From: Pseudomonadota bacterium | GTDB lineage: Bacteria > Pseudomonadota > Gammaproteobacteria > Burkholderiales > Gallionellaceae | DNA length: 64,000 nucleotides | Reading direction: 5' to 3' | Assembly: GCA_021800795.1 (NCBI GenBank) | Contig: JAJYYO010000003.1 | Location: 104,752-168,751, forward strand | Shown here: piece by piece, positions 55,520 to 64,000 of the stretch | Position numbering within the stretch: the first letter of the stretch is position 1 | How the letters are laid out: each line of letters starts with the position of its first letter | Notes under the pieces: generated by a model | Database searches by the model: none | The model's input: only the letters and a program-made list of their open reading frames with translations | What the model was told of the DNA's origin: nothing | Translations under genes and position numbers: made by a program

Positions 55520-58500
55520 ACATGCTCCATATTTAAAGTACCCTCTTCTGAAGGATCGGTTTTACCTTTTTTCCCATGCACCAGACTAAAGACAACTGGA
55601 ACGAAGAATAGTGTGGCGAATGTAGCGAATGCAAGTCCGCCGACCACCGCACGGCCCAGCGGCGCATTTTGTTCGCCGCCATCGCCAAATCCCAGCGACA
55701 TGGGGATCATGCCGATAATCATGGCGAGCGCCGTCATCAGCACGGGACGGAAGCGGATGAAACCGGCCTCGACTGCCGCCGTGATGCCGCTATCGCCCAT
55801 TTGCAATCTTTCCCGTGCAAAGCTGATCACCAGAATACTGTTGGCAGTCGCCACACCCATACACATGATGGCGCCCGTGAGAGCCGGCACCGACAACGGG
55901 GTGTGTGTCATAAACAACATCCAGACGATTCCGGCCAGGGCTGCGGGCAGTCCGGTGATAATAACAAAGGGATCCAGCCAGGACTGAAAATTCACCACAA
56001 TCAAAAAGTAAATCAATACGACCGAACCCAGCAAACCAAACAACAACTCGCGATAGGAGTCGCTCATCGCCTTTACCTGTCCGCGCACCACGACAAACGA
56101 ACCCTTGGGAACATCCTGGGCGGTATCCTTCACTATCTGATCGATGTCGCTGGCTACACTTCCCAGATCGCGATCCTGCGCAGCGCCGAAAATATCGATG
56201 GTCGGCTGCACGTCGTAATGCGACACGACCGCCTCGCCTTGCCCTCTGCTGATTTCCGCCACGCTGCCCAGCAACTGCGAAGATATGATATCGTCCTGCC
56301 CCGCCGCAACCGGAATGTTGCGCAGATCGTTCAGCGTGTCAAGGCGGTACTGGGGAGTCTGCACCACCAGCGGATACGACACACTGTTGCTCGGGTTCAC
56401 CCAGAAAGTGGGTGCGGTCTGCAAACTGCCCGCCAGGGAAACCAGCATATTGGTCGCTATATCGTGCTGAGTCATGCCCAATTCCCTGGCCCGGGTACGG
56501 TTCACATTCACATGCAACTCGGGCTGGTTGAATGCCTGCTGTATGCGCAGATCGGCCAGACCACGGACTTTCCTCAATCGATTCATAATCTTGGAGGCAT
56601 ACACCTGATTATCCTTGCGGTTAAAACCGATGACCTGAATATCGATAGGCGACGGCATGCCGAAGTTCAATATCTGACTCACAATGTCGGCCGGCAGGAA
56701 CGCGAACGACACGCCCGGAAAATCGTCCTTCAGCTTCTCGCGCAGCGTACGCACATAGTCCGCAGTGGGTCTATGCCCTTCATTTAACGAAACCAGTATA
56801 TCCGCATCTCCCGGGCCGATGGGTGAAGAGTTGCTGTAGGTCAGGTTGATTCCGCTCACCGGCAAGCCGATATTGTCCACGACATTCTTGACCTGATCGG
56901 CTGGAATCCGCGCCCTGATGTCGCGCTCAATCTCATCGACCAGGCGCGCCGTTTCCTCAATCCGCGTGCCCGTTTGCGCCCGGATATGCATCTTGATCTG
57001 TCCTGCATCCACTTCTGGGAAGAAATTCCGCCCTAAAAACGGTACAAGCGCGAAGGAAATCGCCACAAATCCAAGAAAACCGATGATAAAGGGAGTGCGC
57101 CGGGACAGTGCGAGCAACAGAAGTTCCTTGTATTTATCCCGCATCAGACTGAAAATATTTTCAAATCCACGCTGAAACCTGACCAGCGGATTCTTCGATA
57201 CGGGCGGATGACTACCTTCATGATGCTGAATATGCGCGCGCAGCAGATACTTGGCAAGCGTGGGCACCAGGGTACGCGACAGGATAAACGAAGCGATCAT
57301 CGCAAATATGACCGCTTCCGCCAGCGGAACGAAGAGATATTTTTGCACCCCGGTAAGGAAGAACATCGGGATGAAAACAATACAGATTGAAATCAGCGAT
57401 ACGAATGCAGGCACCACAATCTGATTCGCACCATCCAGCACGGAAGCTTCGACATGCTTGCCCTGCTCCAGGTGCCAGTTGATACTCTCGATGGTCACGG
57501 TCGCCTCATCCACCAGCACACCGACAGCCAGCGCAAGTCCGCCCAGCGTCATGATATTCAGCGTCTGACCGGTCGCCGCCAGTGCGATGATGGCGGACAG
57601 AATGGACAGAGGAATCGATATCGTAACGATCAAGGTAGACCGCCAGCTGCCGAGGAACAGCAAAATCATCATGCCCGTCAAGCCTGCGGCGATCACTCCC
57701 TCGCGGATTACACCGTCCACCGATGACTTCACAAACACAGACTGATCGCCCACCATTTTGACGATCAGACCGGGCGGCGCACCCGCCTCGATGCGGGGCA
57801 GCAGCTCCTTCACCTGAGCGATGATGTCCAGCGTGGAAGCGCTGCCATTCTTCTGAATGGTGGTCAGCACCGAATGCTGACCGTTGACTCGCACCATATT
57901 CTGCTGCGGCGAAAAACCATCGCGCACATGCGCTACGTCGCGCAACAATATCGTCGCACCCTTGACCGATTTGACAGGCAGATCGTTCAGCTCATCGAGC
58001 GCTGTCGGGCTCGCATTCAGCAGCACGTTATATTCAAAACTGCCCATTTTTTCCGTTCCCGACGGAATGATCAAACTCTGGCGCAAAAGCGCGTCAGTCA
58101 CATTCTGCGGCGTCAACCCTTTGGAACGCAGCGCATGCATATCCAGATCGACCTGAATCTGCCTGTTTTTACCGCCATAAGGCGAAGGCACGGCCGCACC
58201 CTCTACCTGCGCCAACTGAGGGCGAATGAAGTTATTTGAAATATCGAACAACTGATTATCGAGCAGCGTGTCGCTGGACAGCGCCAATTGCAGTACCGGC
58301 ACGCTCGATGCGTTATAACTCAGAATCAGCGGGGGTGTAATGCCGGGCGGCAGGCGCTTCAACACCGTCTGGGAAAGGGCGGTTACCTGACTGACCGCGG
58401 CATTGATATTGACAGCCGGTTGAAAGAAAATCTTGACAACGGCAACCCCTGACAGCGACTGGGATTCGATATGCTCGATATCGTTGACCGTTGTAGACAA

Positions 58501-58713
58501 CTGCCTTTCATAAAATGTGATAATCCGGTTGGACATGTCTGCCGGCGGCATACCGTTGTATGTCCACACTGCACTCACCACCGGCACTTTGATGTCAGGG
58601 AAAATATCCGTGCGCATGTTCACATAGACCAGCGGACCCAGAATCAAAATCAGCAGCGCCAGCACTATAAAAGTATATGGGCGACTTAAGGCGACCCGGA
58701 CAATCCATAACAT
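55516..58713 (-). CDS. RND efflux transporter permease (AcrB-like)
   Basis: 1065 residues with 12 predicted membrane helices in the two-repeat RND layout. DIFPDIKVPVV near residue 35 and GLALAVGVLVDEATVTIE (TM4 region). The TM4 stretch carries an acidic VDEATVT rather than the VDD...VE pair of E. coli AcrB, so the proton relay should be checked. It belongs to a family different from HAE1 and CzcA; substrate unknown. First gene of the operon, and a two-component system lies upstream on the same strand. Confidence 0.93.
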   Translation of the reverse strand: MLWIVRVALSRPYTFIVLALLILILGPLVYVNMRTDIFPDIKVPVVSAVWTYNGMPPADMSNRIITFYERQLSTTVNDIEHIESQSLSGVAVVKIFFQPAVNINAAVSQVTALSQTVLKRLPPGITPPLILSYNASSVPVLQLALSSDTLLDNQLFDISNNFIRPQLAQVEGAAVPSPYGGKNRQIQVDLDMHALRSKGLTPQNVTDALLRQSLIIPSGTEKMGSFEYNVLLNASPTALDELNDLPVKSVKGATILLRDVAHVRDGFSPQQNMVRVNGQHSVLTTIQKNGSASTLDIIAQVKELLPRIEAGAPPGLIVKMVGDQSVFVKSSVDGVIREGVIAAGLTGMMILLFLGSWRSTLIVTISIPLSILSAIIALAATGQTLNIMTLGGLALAVGVLVDEATVTIESINWHLEQGKHVEASVLDGANQIVVPAFVSLISICIVFIPMFFLTGVQKYLFVPLAEAVIFAMIASFILSRTLVPTLAKYLLRAHIQHHEGSHPPVSKNPLVRFQRGFENIFSLMRDKYKELLLLALSRRTPFIIGFLGFVAISFALVPFLGRNFFPEVDAGQIKMHIRAQTGTRIEETARLVDEIERDIRARIPADQVKNVVDNIGLPVSGINLTYSNSSPIGPGDADILVSLNEGHRPTADYVRTLREKLKDDFPGVSFAFLPADIVSQILNFGMPSPIDIQVIGFNRKDNQVYASKIMNRLRKVRGLADLRIQQAFNQPELHVNVNRTRARELGMTQHDIATNMLVSLAGSLQTAPTFWVNPSNSVSYPLVVQTPQYRLDTLNDLRNIPVAAGQDDIISSQLLGSVAEISRGQGEAVVSHYDVQPTIDIFGAAQDRDLGSVASDIDQIVKDTAQDVPKGSFVVVRGQVKAMSDSYRELLFGLLGSVVLIYFLIVVNFQSWLDPFVIITGLPAALAGIVWMLFMTHTPLSVPALTGAIMCMGVATANSILVISFARERLQMGDSGITAAVEAGFIRFRPVLMTALAMIIGMIPMSLGFGDGGEQNAPLGRAVVGGLAFATFATLFFVPVVFSLVHGKKGKTDPSEEGTLNMEHV

Positions 58714-59040
58714 ATAAGGCTACTCCAGTTTAAAAATATTTTTCCATGGATCCGTTCACCACGAATGGTCGCAGCTTCCCAAAGGTGCGGCATTGTATCG
58801 AAGTACGCCAAGCCTAACCGAATATAACAAAAGTTTAATGTAGTAAACCATTTCTGAAAATAACCCACTAGGGTGGCCCGAAATATCCCACAGCTTGCTG
58901 CGGTATCCCCTGTCATTCCGGGCATGGCTAGCAGTCTTATCAGGAATCTTAATATCCCTCGCCTCCCCTTCGACAAGCTCAGGACAGGGTTCGGGATGAC
59001 AACAAACGCCGCAAGCAGCGGGGAATTTGACCCGGAGAAA
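58714..59040. other. Intergenic region between the RND operon and the sensor kinase
   Basis: 327 bases, no gene. Holds dispersed repeats: cttcgacaagctcaggacag at 58970-58989, and cagcttgctgcgg near 58892 with its complement ccgcaagcagcgg near 59010. No clear promoter found. Confidence 0.6.
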
Positions 59041-60405
59041 TTAAAGGCTGTGCGGACGGCAGAAAATAGTCACCCGAGTGCCGGGATCGGCATTTCCCAA
59101 TTCAAGTCCAAAACCGTGCAATTTGATGATAGCCGTGACGATGGCAAGACCCAATCCATAACCCGGTGCGTTCAGATCGTTTTCGCTGCGGTAAAAACGA
59201 TTCAATACCAGCACTCTCTCGCTCTCCCGGATACCACAGCCGCTATCGATAATATCGATTTGCACCCCTTTCTCGCCGTACCCCAGCCGCACCTCAACCC
59301 GCCCGCCCGCCGAGGTGAATTTGATCGCATTGTCCAGCAGATTGACCATTGCCTCGAACAACAGCTCGCCATCGCCATGTATGGGGTCGATGGACTCCGC
59401 CGTCATGGTCAGTTGAATCGACTTATCTTCCGCAAGCGGTGCGATAAGATTGACTGCCTGCTCCAGAATTCCCTGCAGGTGCATCATCTTGAAACCGGCT
59501 CGTCTCTGCTTGTTTTCGATCTCCGAGATGCGCAACAATGCCCGGAATCGCACCAGCAGCGAATCCACCTCGACGATGGCCTGATCCACCATCGGGCGTT
59601 TTTCGGGCGCATCGCCCATTTGCTGCTGCACCCGGTAAAGCGATGCGCGCAAGCGGGTCAGCGGCGTGCGCAGATCATGCGCGATATTGTCGCCGACACT
59701 CTTGATTTCCGACATCAGTCTCTCGATTTCATCGAGCATCCTGTTCACGATAGCGGCCAGCATATCCAGTTCATCGCTTCGATTGCCGACCGGCAGCCTC
59801 TGCCTGATATCTCCTTGCATGATGAGTTCGCACACCTGCTGAATCTGCTCAATCCGGCGCAACGGGCGAGAACTCAAGGCTACGCCAAACATCATGCCGA
59901 GCAGGATGGTCAACGATCCGCCCCAGAAAAATGCCCTTTTCATGAGTTCACCGAATTCGATGAGTTGCATCACGTCATGCCCTATCAGCAGGAACTCCCC
60001 CGAGTCCAGATGTATGATCAGCACACGCGACGGAAGCCGCTGGGCTTGGATATTGTTCACCAGCAGACTGGCCTGGTAAATTTTCCCGTCCTCCGGAATG
60101 CCCTGCGGCAACTGCTCCAGATTTCCGACGATCAGTCGCCTGTCCTGTGAATACAGACCATATAAGTAAACATGGCGCTGGTCGCGCTGGATCGACTTCT
60201 CTATTTCCTCGGGCAGACGCCCGGAGCGCAACGAAGTAAAATGCCTAGTCTCCAGCGCCAGAATTTGATCCACCCGTCGTGTCATCTCCCTTGCCGTCTG
60301 CCAGTAGACAAAACCCAGCAGCATAATCACGCACAGGGAGAAAAACAGGCTGTAGAACAGGGTCAGCCGGAAGACAACTGTCCGGGATACTTTAGAAATG
60401 CTCAC
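59041..60405 (-). CDS. Two-component sensor histidine kinase
   Basis: 454 residues from a GTG at 60405, overlapping the regulator stop by 14 bases. Membrane helices about 13-33 and 150-170 bound a periplasmic sensor of about 115 residues; HAMP; HisKA with NIAHDLRTPLTRLRASL; ATPase motifs (DNAIKFTSAGG, GYGLGLAIV). An EnvZ/CopS-like kinase. A longer start exists in frame but would run far into the regulator gene. Confidence 0.92.
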   Translation of the reverse strand: MSISKVSRTVVFRLTLFYSLFFSLCVIMLLGFVYWQTAREMTRRVDQILALETRHFTSLRSGRLPEEIEKSIQRDQRHVYLYGLYSQDRRLIVGNLEQLPQGIPEDGKIYQASLLVNNIQAQRLPSRVLIIHLDSGEFLLIGHDVMQLIEFGELMKRAFFWGGSLTILLGMMFGVALSSRPLRRIEQIQQVCELIMQGDIRQRLPVGNRSDELDMLAAIVNRMLDEIERLMSEIKSVGDNIAHDLRTPLTRLRASLYRVQQQMGDAPEKRPMVDQAIVEVDSLLVRFRALLRISEIENKQRRAGFKMMHLQGILEQAVNLIAPLAEDKSIQLTMTAESIDPIHGDGELLFEAMVNLLDNAIKFTSAGGRVEVRLGYGEKGVQIDIIDSGCGIRESERVLVLNRFYRSENDLNAPGYGLGLAIVTAIIKLHGFGLELGNADPGTRVTIFCRPHSL

Positions 60406-61072
60406 TGAGTGTATAACCTGAGCCGCGCACCGTGTGGATGATCTGCGGCAAATCCTGAGTGTCCACCTTGCGGCGCAGACGACCGATATGCACATCGATA
60501 ATGTTAGTGCCCGGATCGAAGTGATAGCCCCAGACCGATTCGAACAGCATGGTGCGAGTCAAAACCTGTCCGCAATTTCGCATCATGTATTCCAGCAGGC
60601 GAAATTCGGTCGGCAACAGATCCAGCACCCTGCCGGCACGACTGGCCTGCCTCGCCACCAGATCGAGCTCAAGATCCGCCACGCGAAACACGATCTGACG
60701 CCCGGCCAGATTTCGTCGTCGCAACAAAACCTCCACCCTCGCCGCCATCTCCTCGGAGGCAAAAGGTTTGACCAGATAGTCGTCCCCCCCCGCGCGCAGA
60801 CCATCAACCCGCTCATCCACATCGCTTAACGCGCTGATCATCAGCACCGGCGTATCGATATGTCTCTCCCTGAGCGCAGTCACAATAGCCAGCCCGTCCA
60901 TAAAGGGCAGCATGCGATCCAGCGTGATGAGGTCATGCTGTCCGCTCAATGCACGCTCAAGACCTTCATGCCCATTGCCGGCCCACTCAACCTCAAAACC
61001 ATGCTGACCCAGCTCGGTCACTATTTCCTGCGCCGTGATTTTATCGTCCTCAATTACCAGAATCTTTGCCAT
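60392..61072 (-). CDS. OmpR-family response regulator
   Basis: 226 residues from the ATG at 61072 (GAGAGG ribosome site). Receiver domain with DD near residue 8, phosphoacceptor Asp in ITLDRMLPFMDG, KPF. Winged-helix DNA-binding domain (LLPTEFRLLEYMMRN, IDVHIGRLRRKV, IHTVRGSGYTL). Its place upstream of the RND operon suggests it controls that pump. Confidence 0.95.
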   Translation of the reverse strand: MAKILVIEDDKITAQEIVTELGQHGFEVEWAGNGHEGLERALSGQHDLITLDRMLPFMDGLAIVTALRERHIDTPVLMISALSDVDERVDGLRAGGDDYLVKPFASEEMAARVEVLLRRRNLAGRQIVFRVADLELDLVARQASRAGRVLDLLPTEFRLLEYMMRNCGQVLTRTMLFESVWGYHFDPGTNIIDVHIGRLRRKVDTQDLPQIIHTVRGSGYTLSEHF

Positions 61073-61204
61073 ACTTGCCTCTCGTCCTTCAGTGTTCGTG
61101 ATTTTAGCACAGCGTAAAATGGCCGCCGATTTAAGCCGGATAATCGAATACATCTCCAGCCCTGTTGGAAGGGTGTAAAACCCCCTCCCTCCGTTGGGTG
61201 AATG

Positions 61205-61237
61205 AAAAAACCCACTGCGTTGCCGCAGTGGGTTTTT
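61205..61237. terminator. Intrinsic terminator
   Basis: acccactgcg / cgcagtgggt perfect 10-bp stem with a TTGC loop, flanked by A5 and T-runs, so active in both directions. Serves the porin on the minus strand. Confidence 0.88.
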
Positions 61238-61256
61238 GACCATCCTGATTTATTCT

Positions 61257-61310
61257 GTTTTGTCGTTCCCGCCTGCCTGTCGGCAGACAGACGAAAGCGG
61301 GGATGACAAT
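61257..61310. repeat. REP-like repeat downstream of the porin
   Basis: tgtcgttcccgcctgcctgt and the complementary aaagcggggatgaca end, related to the units at 24799 and 40904 with an expanded loop. Confidence 0.55.
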
Positions 61311-61316
61311 CAGACT

Positions 61317-62678
61317 TTAGAACTTGACGCGCAGACCAGCACCGTAGGTGTTGAAGGTGTTAGGCGTATAAGAGCCGGGAGCACCTACATAAGCCATCGC
61401 GCCAGACTTCTTGTCCTGCATGAACGCAGCATACACGTTGGTCTTCTTGCTCAGGTTATATTCAACCATCGCGGAGAAGTACTTGTCGCTGCCGCTGGTA
61501 GCAAAAACACCGCCATTACCATTACCCGTACCGGAAGGCAGTTCTACATCGTAGTAACCCACAGAAAACTTGGTAGCGGGTGAGAGCTGATAGTTGCCGC
61601 CCAGCCAGTACACGTTAAGATTTTTCTGCGCTCCCGTGAATGCACTTGCAGTCGCAATGGTATAGCTGTAGATGGTATTCATGGCCCTATCTGAAACGAA
61701 ATCGCTAGGCGCTGTGAACTCCATGCGCTCGTAACCCGCCTTCAGCGTCAATGGCTCGGTCACCTGATAGCGTCCGGTCAGCATGTAGGAAGTCAGATTC
61801 AAGAACTGGGCATTGATGGTCTGGGGGCCTGCCGCCAATGCGCCTACTGTACCAGGGTTAAGGGCAGTCGTGTCATGGGCCTGTTGTGCCGCGGCCTGAA
61901 TACCGAATGTGTCCACTTCATAACCCACGTTCAACTGCGCCTCACCGCGTGCGGTGGAAGATGCTGCGATGCCGCCAAAAGCGTACATCGCGTTCACATT
62001 GACATTGCCGAACTTCTTGGCGTACTTGATGGCATTATCCACGCGCGCATTGTCCGTTACGCCGCCGCCGCCGTAAGAGCCGGAGAAGTTGATAGGCGAG
62101 AACATCTGTGCATTGACCGGATCATAGCCGCCGCCCGTCGCGGTGATGATGTCCAGTTGCACGCTGTTCTGGCGACCGAAAGACACAGCACCCAGATCGG
62201 TGTTGGAAAGACCGATAAATGCATTGCGGTTGAACAACTGACCGTTCAGCGATGTATCTGCAATCATGTTATGGGTAGGTGTGCTTGCACCACCAGCGAT
62301 ACCGTTGCTGCCTGACAGACCGGAGGTACCCAGCTGGCCGCTACCCACGTCGATTGCAGACTCCAACTGGAAGAAGGCCTTGTTGCCGTCGCCCAGATCC
62401 TCAGAACCCTTGATACCCCAGCGCGACTGAGATTCGCCGCCGTTCATCATGCCGCGCACTGTACCAACATGGGCGCCAGCAGAACCAGTAGGAACAGCAC
62501 CGGTCACGAAGTTGGGGCTGATATTGCCGGCGCCGGTCATCTGCACCAAGCCTGCATCCAGAATGCCGTACAGGCTCAATTCGGATTGATCGGAATTAAT
62601 CAGGTTTACCTGGGCCTGAGCCACGCCTGCAACAGAGCTCATCGCAAGGATGGCCAGCAGAGTTTTGTTCATCTTCAT
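61317..62678 (-). CDS. Gram-negative trimeric porin (betaproteobacterial general porin family)
   Basis: 453 residues with a signal peptide (cleavage after AQA at about 22) and QSELSLYGILDAGLV, the hallmark first strand of the Neisseria/Bordetella porin family. SRWGIKGSEDLGDGNKAFFQLE and a C-terminal GAGLRVKF are also present. The ATG at 62678 is preferred for its AAGGA site; a second ATG at 62672 is possible. General diffusion of small solutes. Confidence 0.94.
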   Translation of the reverse strand: MKMNKTLLAILAMSSVAGVAQAQVNLINSDQSELSLYGILDAGLVQMTGAGNISPNFVTGAVPTGSAGAHVGTVRGMMNGGESQSRWGIKGSEDLGDGNKAFFQLESAIDVGSGQLGTSGLSGSNGIAGGASTPTHNMIADTSLNGQLFNRNAFIGLSNTDLGAVSFGRQNSVQLDIITATGGGYDPVNAQMFSPINFSGSYGGGGVTDNARVDNAIKYAKKFGNVNVNAMYAFGGIAASSTARGEAQLNVGYEVDTFGIQAAAQQAHDTTALNPGTVGALAAGPQTINAQFLNLTSYMLTGRYQVTEPLTLKAGYERMEFTAPSDFVSDRAMNTIYSYTIATASAFTGAQKNLNVYWLGGNYQLSPATKFSVGYYDVELPSGTGNGNGGVFATSGSDKYFSAMVEYNLSKKTNVYAAFMQDKKSGAMAYVGAPGSYTPNTFNTYGAGLRVKF

Positions 62679-62879
62679 TTATTTTCCTTAATTTAATAAT
62701 TATGCTCACGATACCGGGTTGAAATCCGGCACCTGCCATTAAACTGAACAATCGAGTAAAAACCCCCGTACAGGAATTTTCGGAGCGGATTATGCCGGTA
62801 TAAAAATCCCATGCAACTGCAATCGCGGATTTGTAACAAAACATTAACAAAGTGTTGCTTTTTTACAACAAGCTTACAA

Positions 62880-63668
62880 CTATCCAAAAACATTCGCCAA
62901 TTCAGCCCCCGGATCGACGGCGCGCATGAAGGCTTCGCCGACCAGAAAGCAGCCGATTCCGTGACTGCGCATCAACGCAACGTCTGCCGCGCTCAGAATA
63001 CCGCTCTCGGTGACCACAATGCGATCAGCGGGGATGCGCGGCAGCAAGTCCAGCGTGGTTTGCAGGCTGACTTCAAAAGTGCGCAGATTGCGATTGTTCA
63101 CGCCTATCAACGGTGTATCCAGTTGCAGCGCAGCGTCTAGTTCGAGCGCATTGTGCACCTCCACCAGCACCGCCATACCCAGACTGGCGGCCAGCGACTC
63201 GAACGCCTGCATCCTCTTCACATCCAGCGCAGCGGCAATCAGCAGGATCGCATCCGCTCCCATCGCACGCGCCTGGTAGATCTGATATTCATCCACCATA
63301 AAATCCTTGCGCAGCACCGGCAACCCGCAGGCTGCGCGCGCCTGTTGCAGAAAGGCTGCACTTCCCTGAAAGAATTGCTCGTCGGTCAGTACCGACAGAC
63401 AGGCGGCATCATGCTTTTCATAGCTGGCAGCAATTTGTGCGGGATCAAAATCGCTGCGCAACACGCCCTTGCTGGGGCTGGCCTTTTTGATTTCAGCGAT
63501 AACGGCGGGTTTACCGGAAGCGATTTTCGCGCGTATCGCACCGGTAAAATCACGGGCAGTTTCTGCCTGCTCGGCATCGCTGCGCATGACGGCGAGCGGC
63601 TTCATCTCCTGCGCGGCCGCCACTTCGCCGACTTTGACCGCGAGAATTTTGTTTAATATGTCCGACAT
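62880..63668 (-). CDS. trpC: Indole-3-glycerol phosphate synthase
   Basis: 262 residues, TIM barrel. [10 protein letters not shown] with the catalytic Lys, [26 protein letters not shown]. Fourth step of tryptophan synthesis. Monofunctional, with no other trp gene in the window. Confidence 0.98.
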   Translation of the reverse strand: MSDILNKILAVKVGEVAAAQEMKPLAVMRSDAEQAETARDFTGAIRAKIASGKPAVIAEIKKASPSKGVLRSDFDPAQIAASYEKHDAACLSVLTDEQFFQGSAAFLQQARAACGLPVLRKDFMVDEYQIYQARAMGADAILLIAAALDVKRMQAFESLAASLGMAVLVEVHNALELDAALQLDTPLIGVNNRNLRTFEVSLQTTLDLLPRIPADRIVVTESGILSAADVALMRSHGIGCFLVGEAFMRAVDPGAELANVFG

Positions 63669-63708
63669 TTTGTTTCCGCAATTTAATAATTGGCGTGCAT
63701 TTTAACGT

Positions 63709-63732
63709 AGGGGCGTGTTTTATCGCGCCCCT
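63709..63732. terminator. Hairpin between trpC and proA
   Basis: aggggcg / cgcccct perfect 7-bp arms with a 10-nt loop. Its role is uncertain: it lies upstream of both divergent genes, so it may be regulatory. Confidence 0.35.
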
Positions 63733-63874
63733 AATTTATCCTCGTGTCAAAAATTAGTGCATGATAGCTTTGCATAAGCATCGACTAAATGGCAAACCAT
63801 AAGTCGTAACTAAAATCACGCCCCTGCCACATCGTGGTGATAAAATGCGCCACCATTCCGGCGAGAAAGACATT

Positions 63875-64000
63875 ATGGAAAACATCAATGAATACATGAA
63901 GGGGGTCGGGCAGGCTGCCCGCGCAGCCTCCCGCATCATGGCGCAGGCCGACACGGCATCGAAGAATCGCGCGCTGAGCGAAATTGCCACCGCATTGCAG
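63875..64000 (+). CDS. proA: Gamma-glutamyl phosphate reductase (3' partial)
   Basis: The first 42 residues are visible: an ATG with a GAGAAAG site, then [20 protein letters not shown] and [10 protein letters not shown], matching the N-terminus of ProA. Second step of proline synthesis. The rest lies beyond the window. Confidence 0.88.
   Translation, partial: MENINEYMKGVGQAARAASRIMAQADTASKNRALSEIATALQ

Overview
The window looks like a chromosomal segment of a betaproteobacterium of the Gallionellaceae type (Sideroxydans/Gallionella-like). This is inferred from three things: a complete alternative complex III operon, a fused cytochrome-porin resembling the Cyc2 iron oxidase, and betaproteobacterial gene orders (ftsY-ftsE-ftsX-rpoH, sspA-sspB, a his-tat block, rsmD-coaD-ferredoxin). 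No rRNA, tRNA, CRISPR array, transposase or prophage was seen. Both edges cut a gene: a hybrid kinase/EAL protein at the left and proA at the right.

Layout. 0-4.5 kb: hybrid sensor kinase with an EAL domain, mutM, and a broken hemerythrin remnant. 4.5-8.2 kb: an ECF sigma factor, a membrane anti-sigma factor whose periplasmic half resembles DsrE proteins, a divergent secreted DsrE protein, and a porin. Three copies of one promoter motif (GGAATA, then CGTCT, 17 nt between GGAAT and CGTCT) precede the sigma operon, the dsrE-like gene and the porin. I regard this as the most interesting system here. 8.2-13.6 kb: secreted phosphoesterase, a 267-bp MITE-like element, ferredoxin, coaD, rsmD and two M16 peptidases. 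13.7-17.6 kb: ftsYEX and rpoH. 17.9-24.8 kb: a sensor kinase, a 1356-residue GGDEF/EAL/receiver protein and a small coupled protein. 24.9-33.2 kb: sspB, sspA and the seven-gene alternative complex III operon, with ActB split into two genes. 33.5-36.5 kb: an unknown gene and a type II restriction-modification island with a controller protein. 36.9-47.3 kb: NIF3-family protein, an HtrA protease, an MscS channel, tatCBA, hinT and seven his genes. 47.4-52.7 kb: accessory stretch with a toxin-antitoxin pair, a family of small DUF1640-like coiled-coil membrane proteins, the Cyc2-like gene, a four-helix-bundle gene between heptamer repeats, and coq7. 52.9-62.7 kb: an RND efflux operon with an upstream two-component system, and a trimeric porin. 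62.9-64 kb: trpC and the start of proA.

A second theme is heavy invasion by short palindromic repeats. Several have been absorbed in frame into conserved genes: mutM and hisH carry insertions of the same repeat family, ftsE and a small signalling protein carry repeat-derived C-termini, and one M16 peptidase carries a repeat ahead of its signal peptide.

Together the genes suggest an electron-transport-centred lifestyle. A Cyc2-like outer-membrane cytochrome could pass electrons to the periplasm, alternative complex III could exchange electrons between quinones and cytochromes c, and coq7 makes ubiquinone. Surrounding these are c-di-GMP signalling, envelope stress control and efflux. The link to iron oxidation is inference from family resemblance only.
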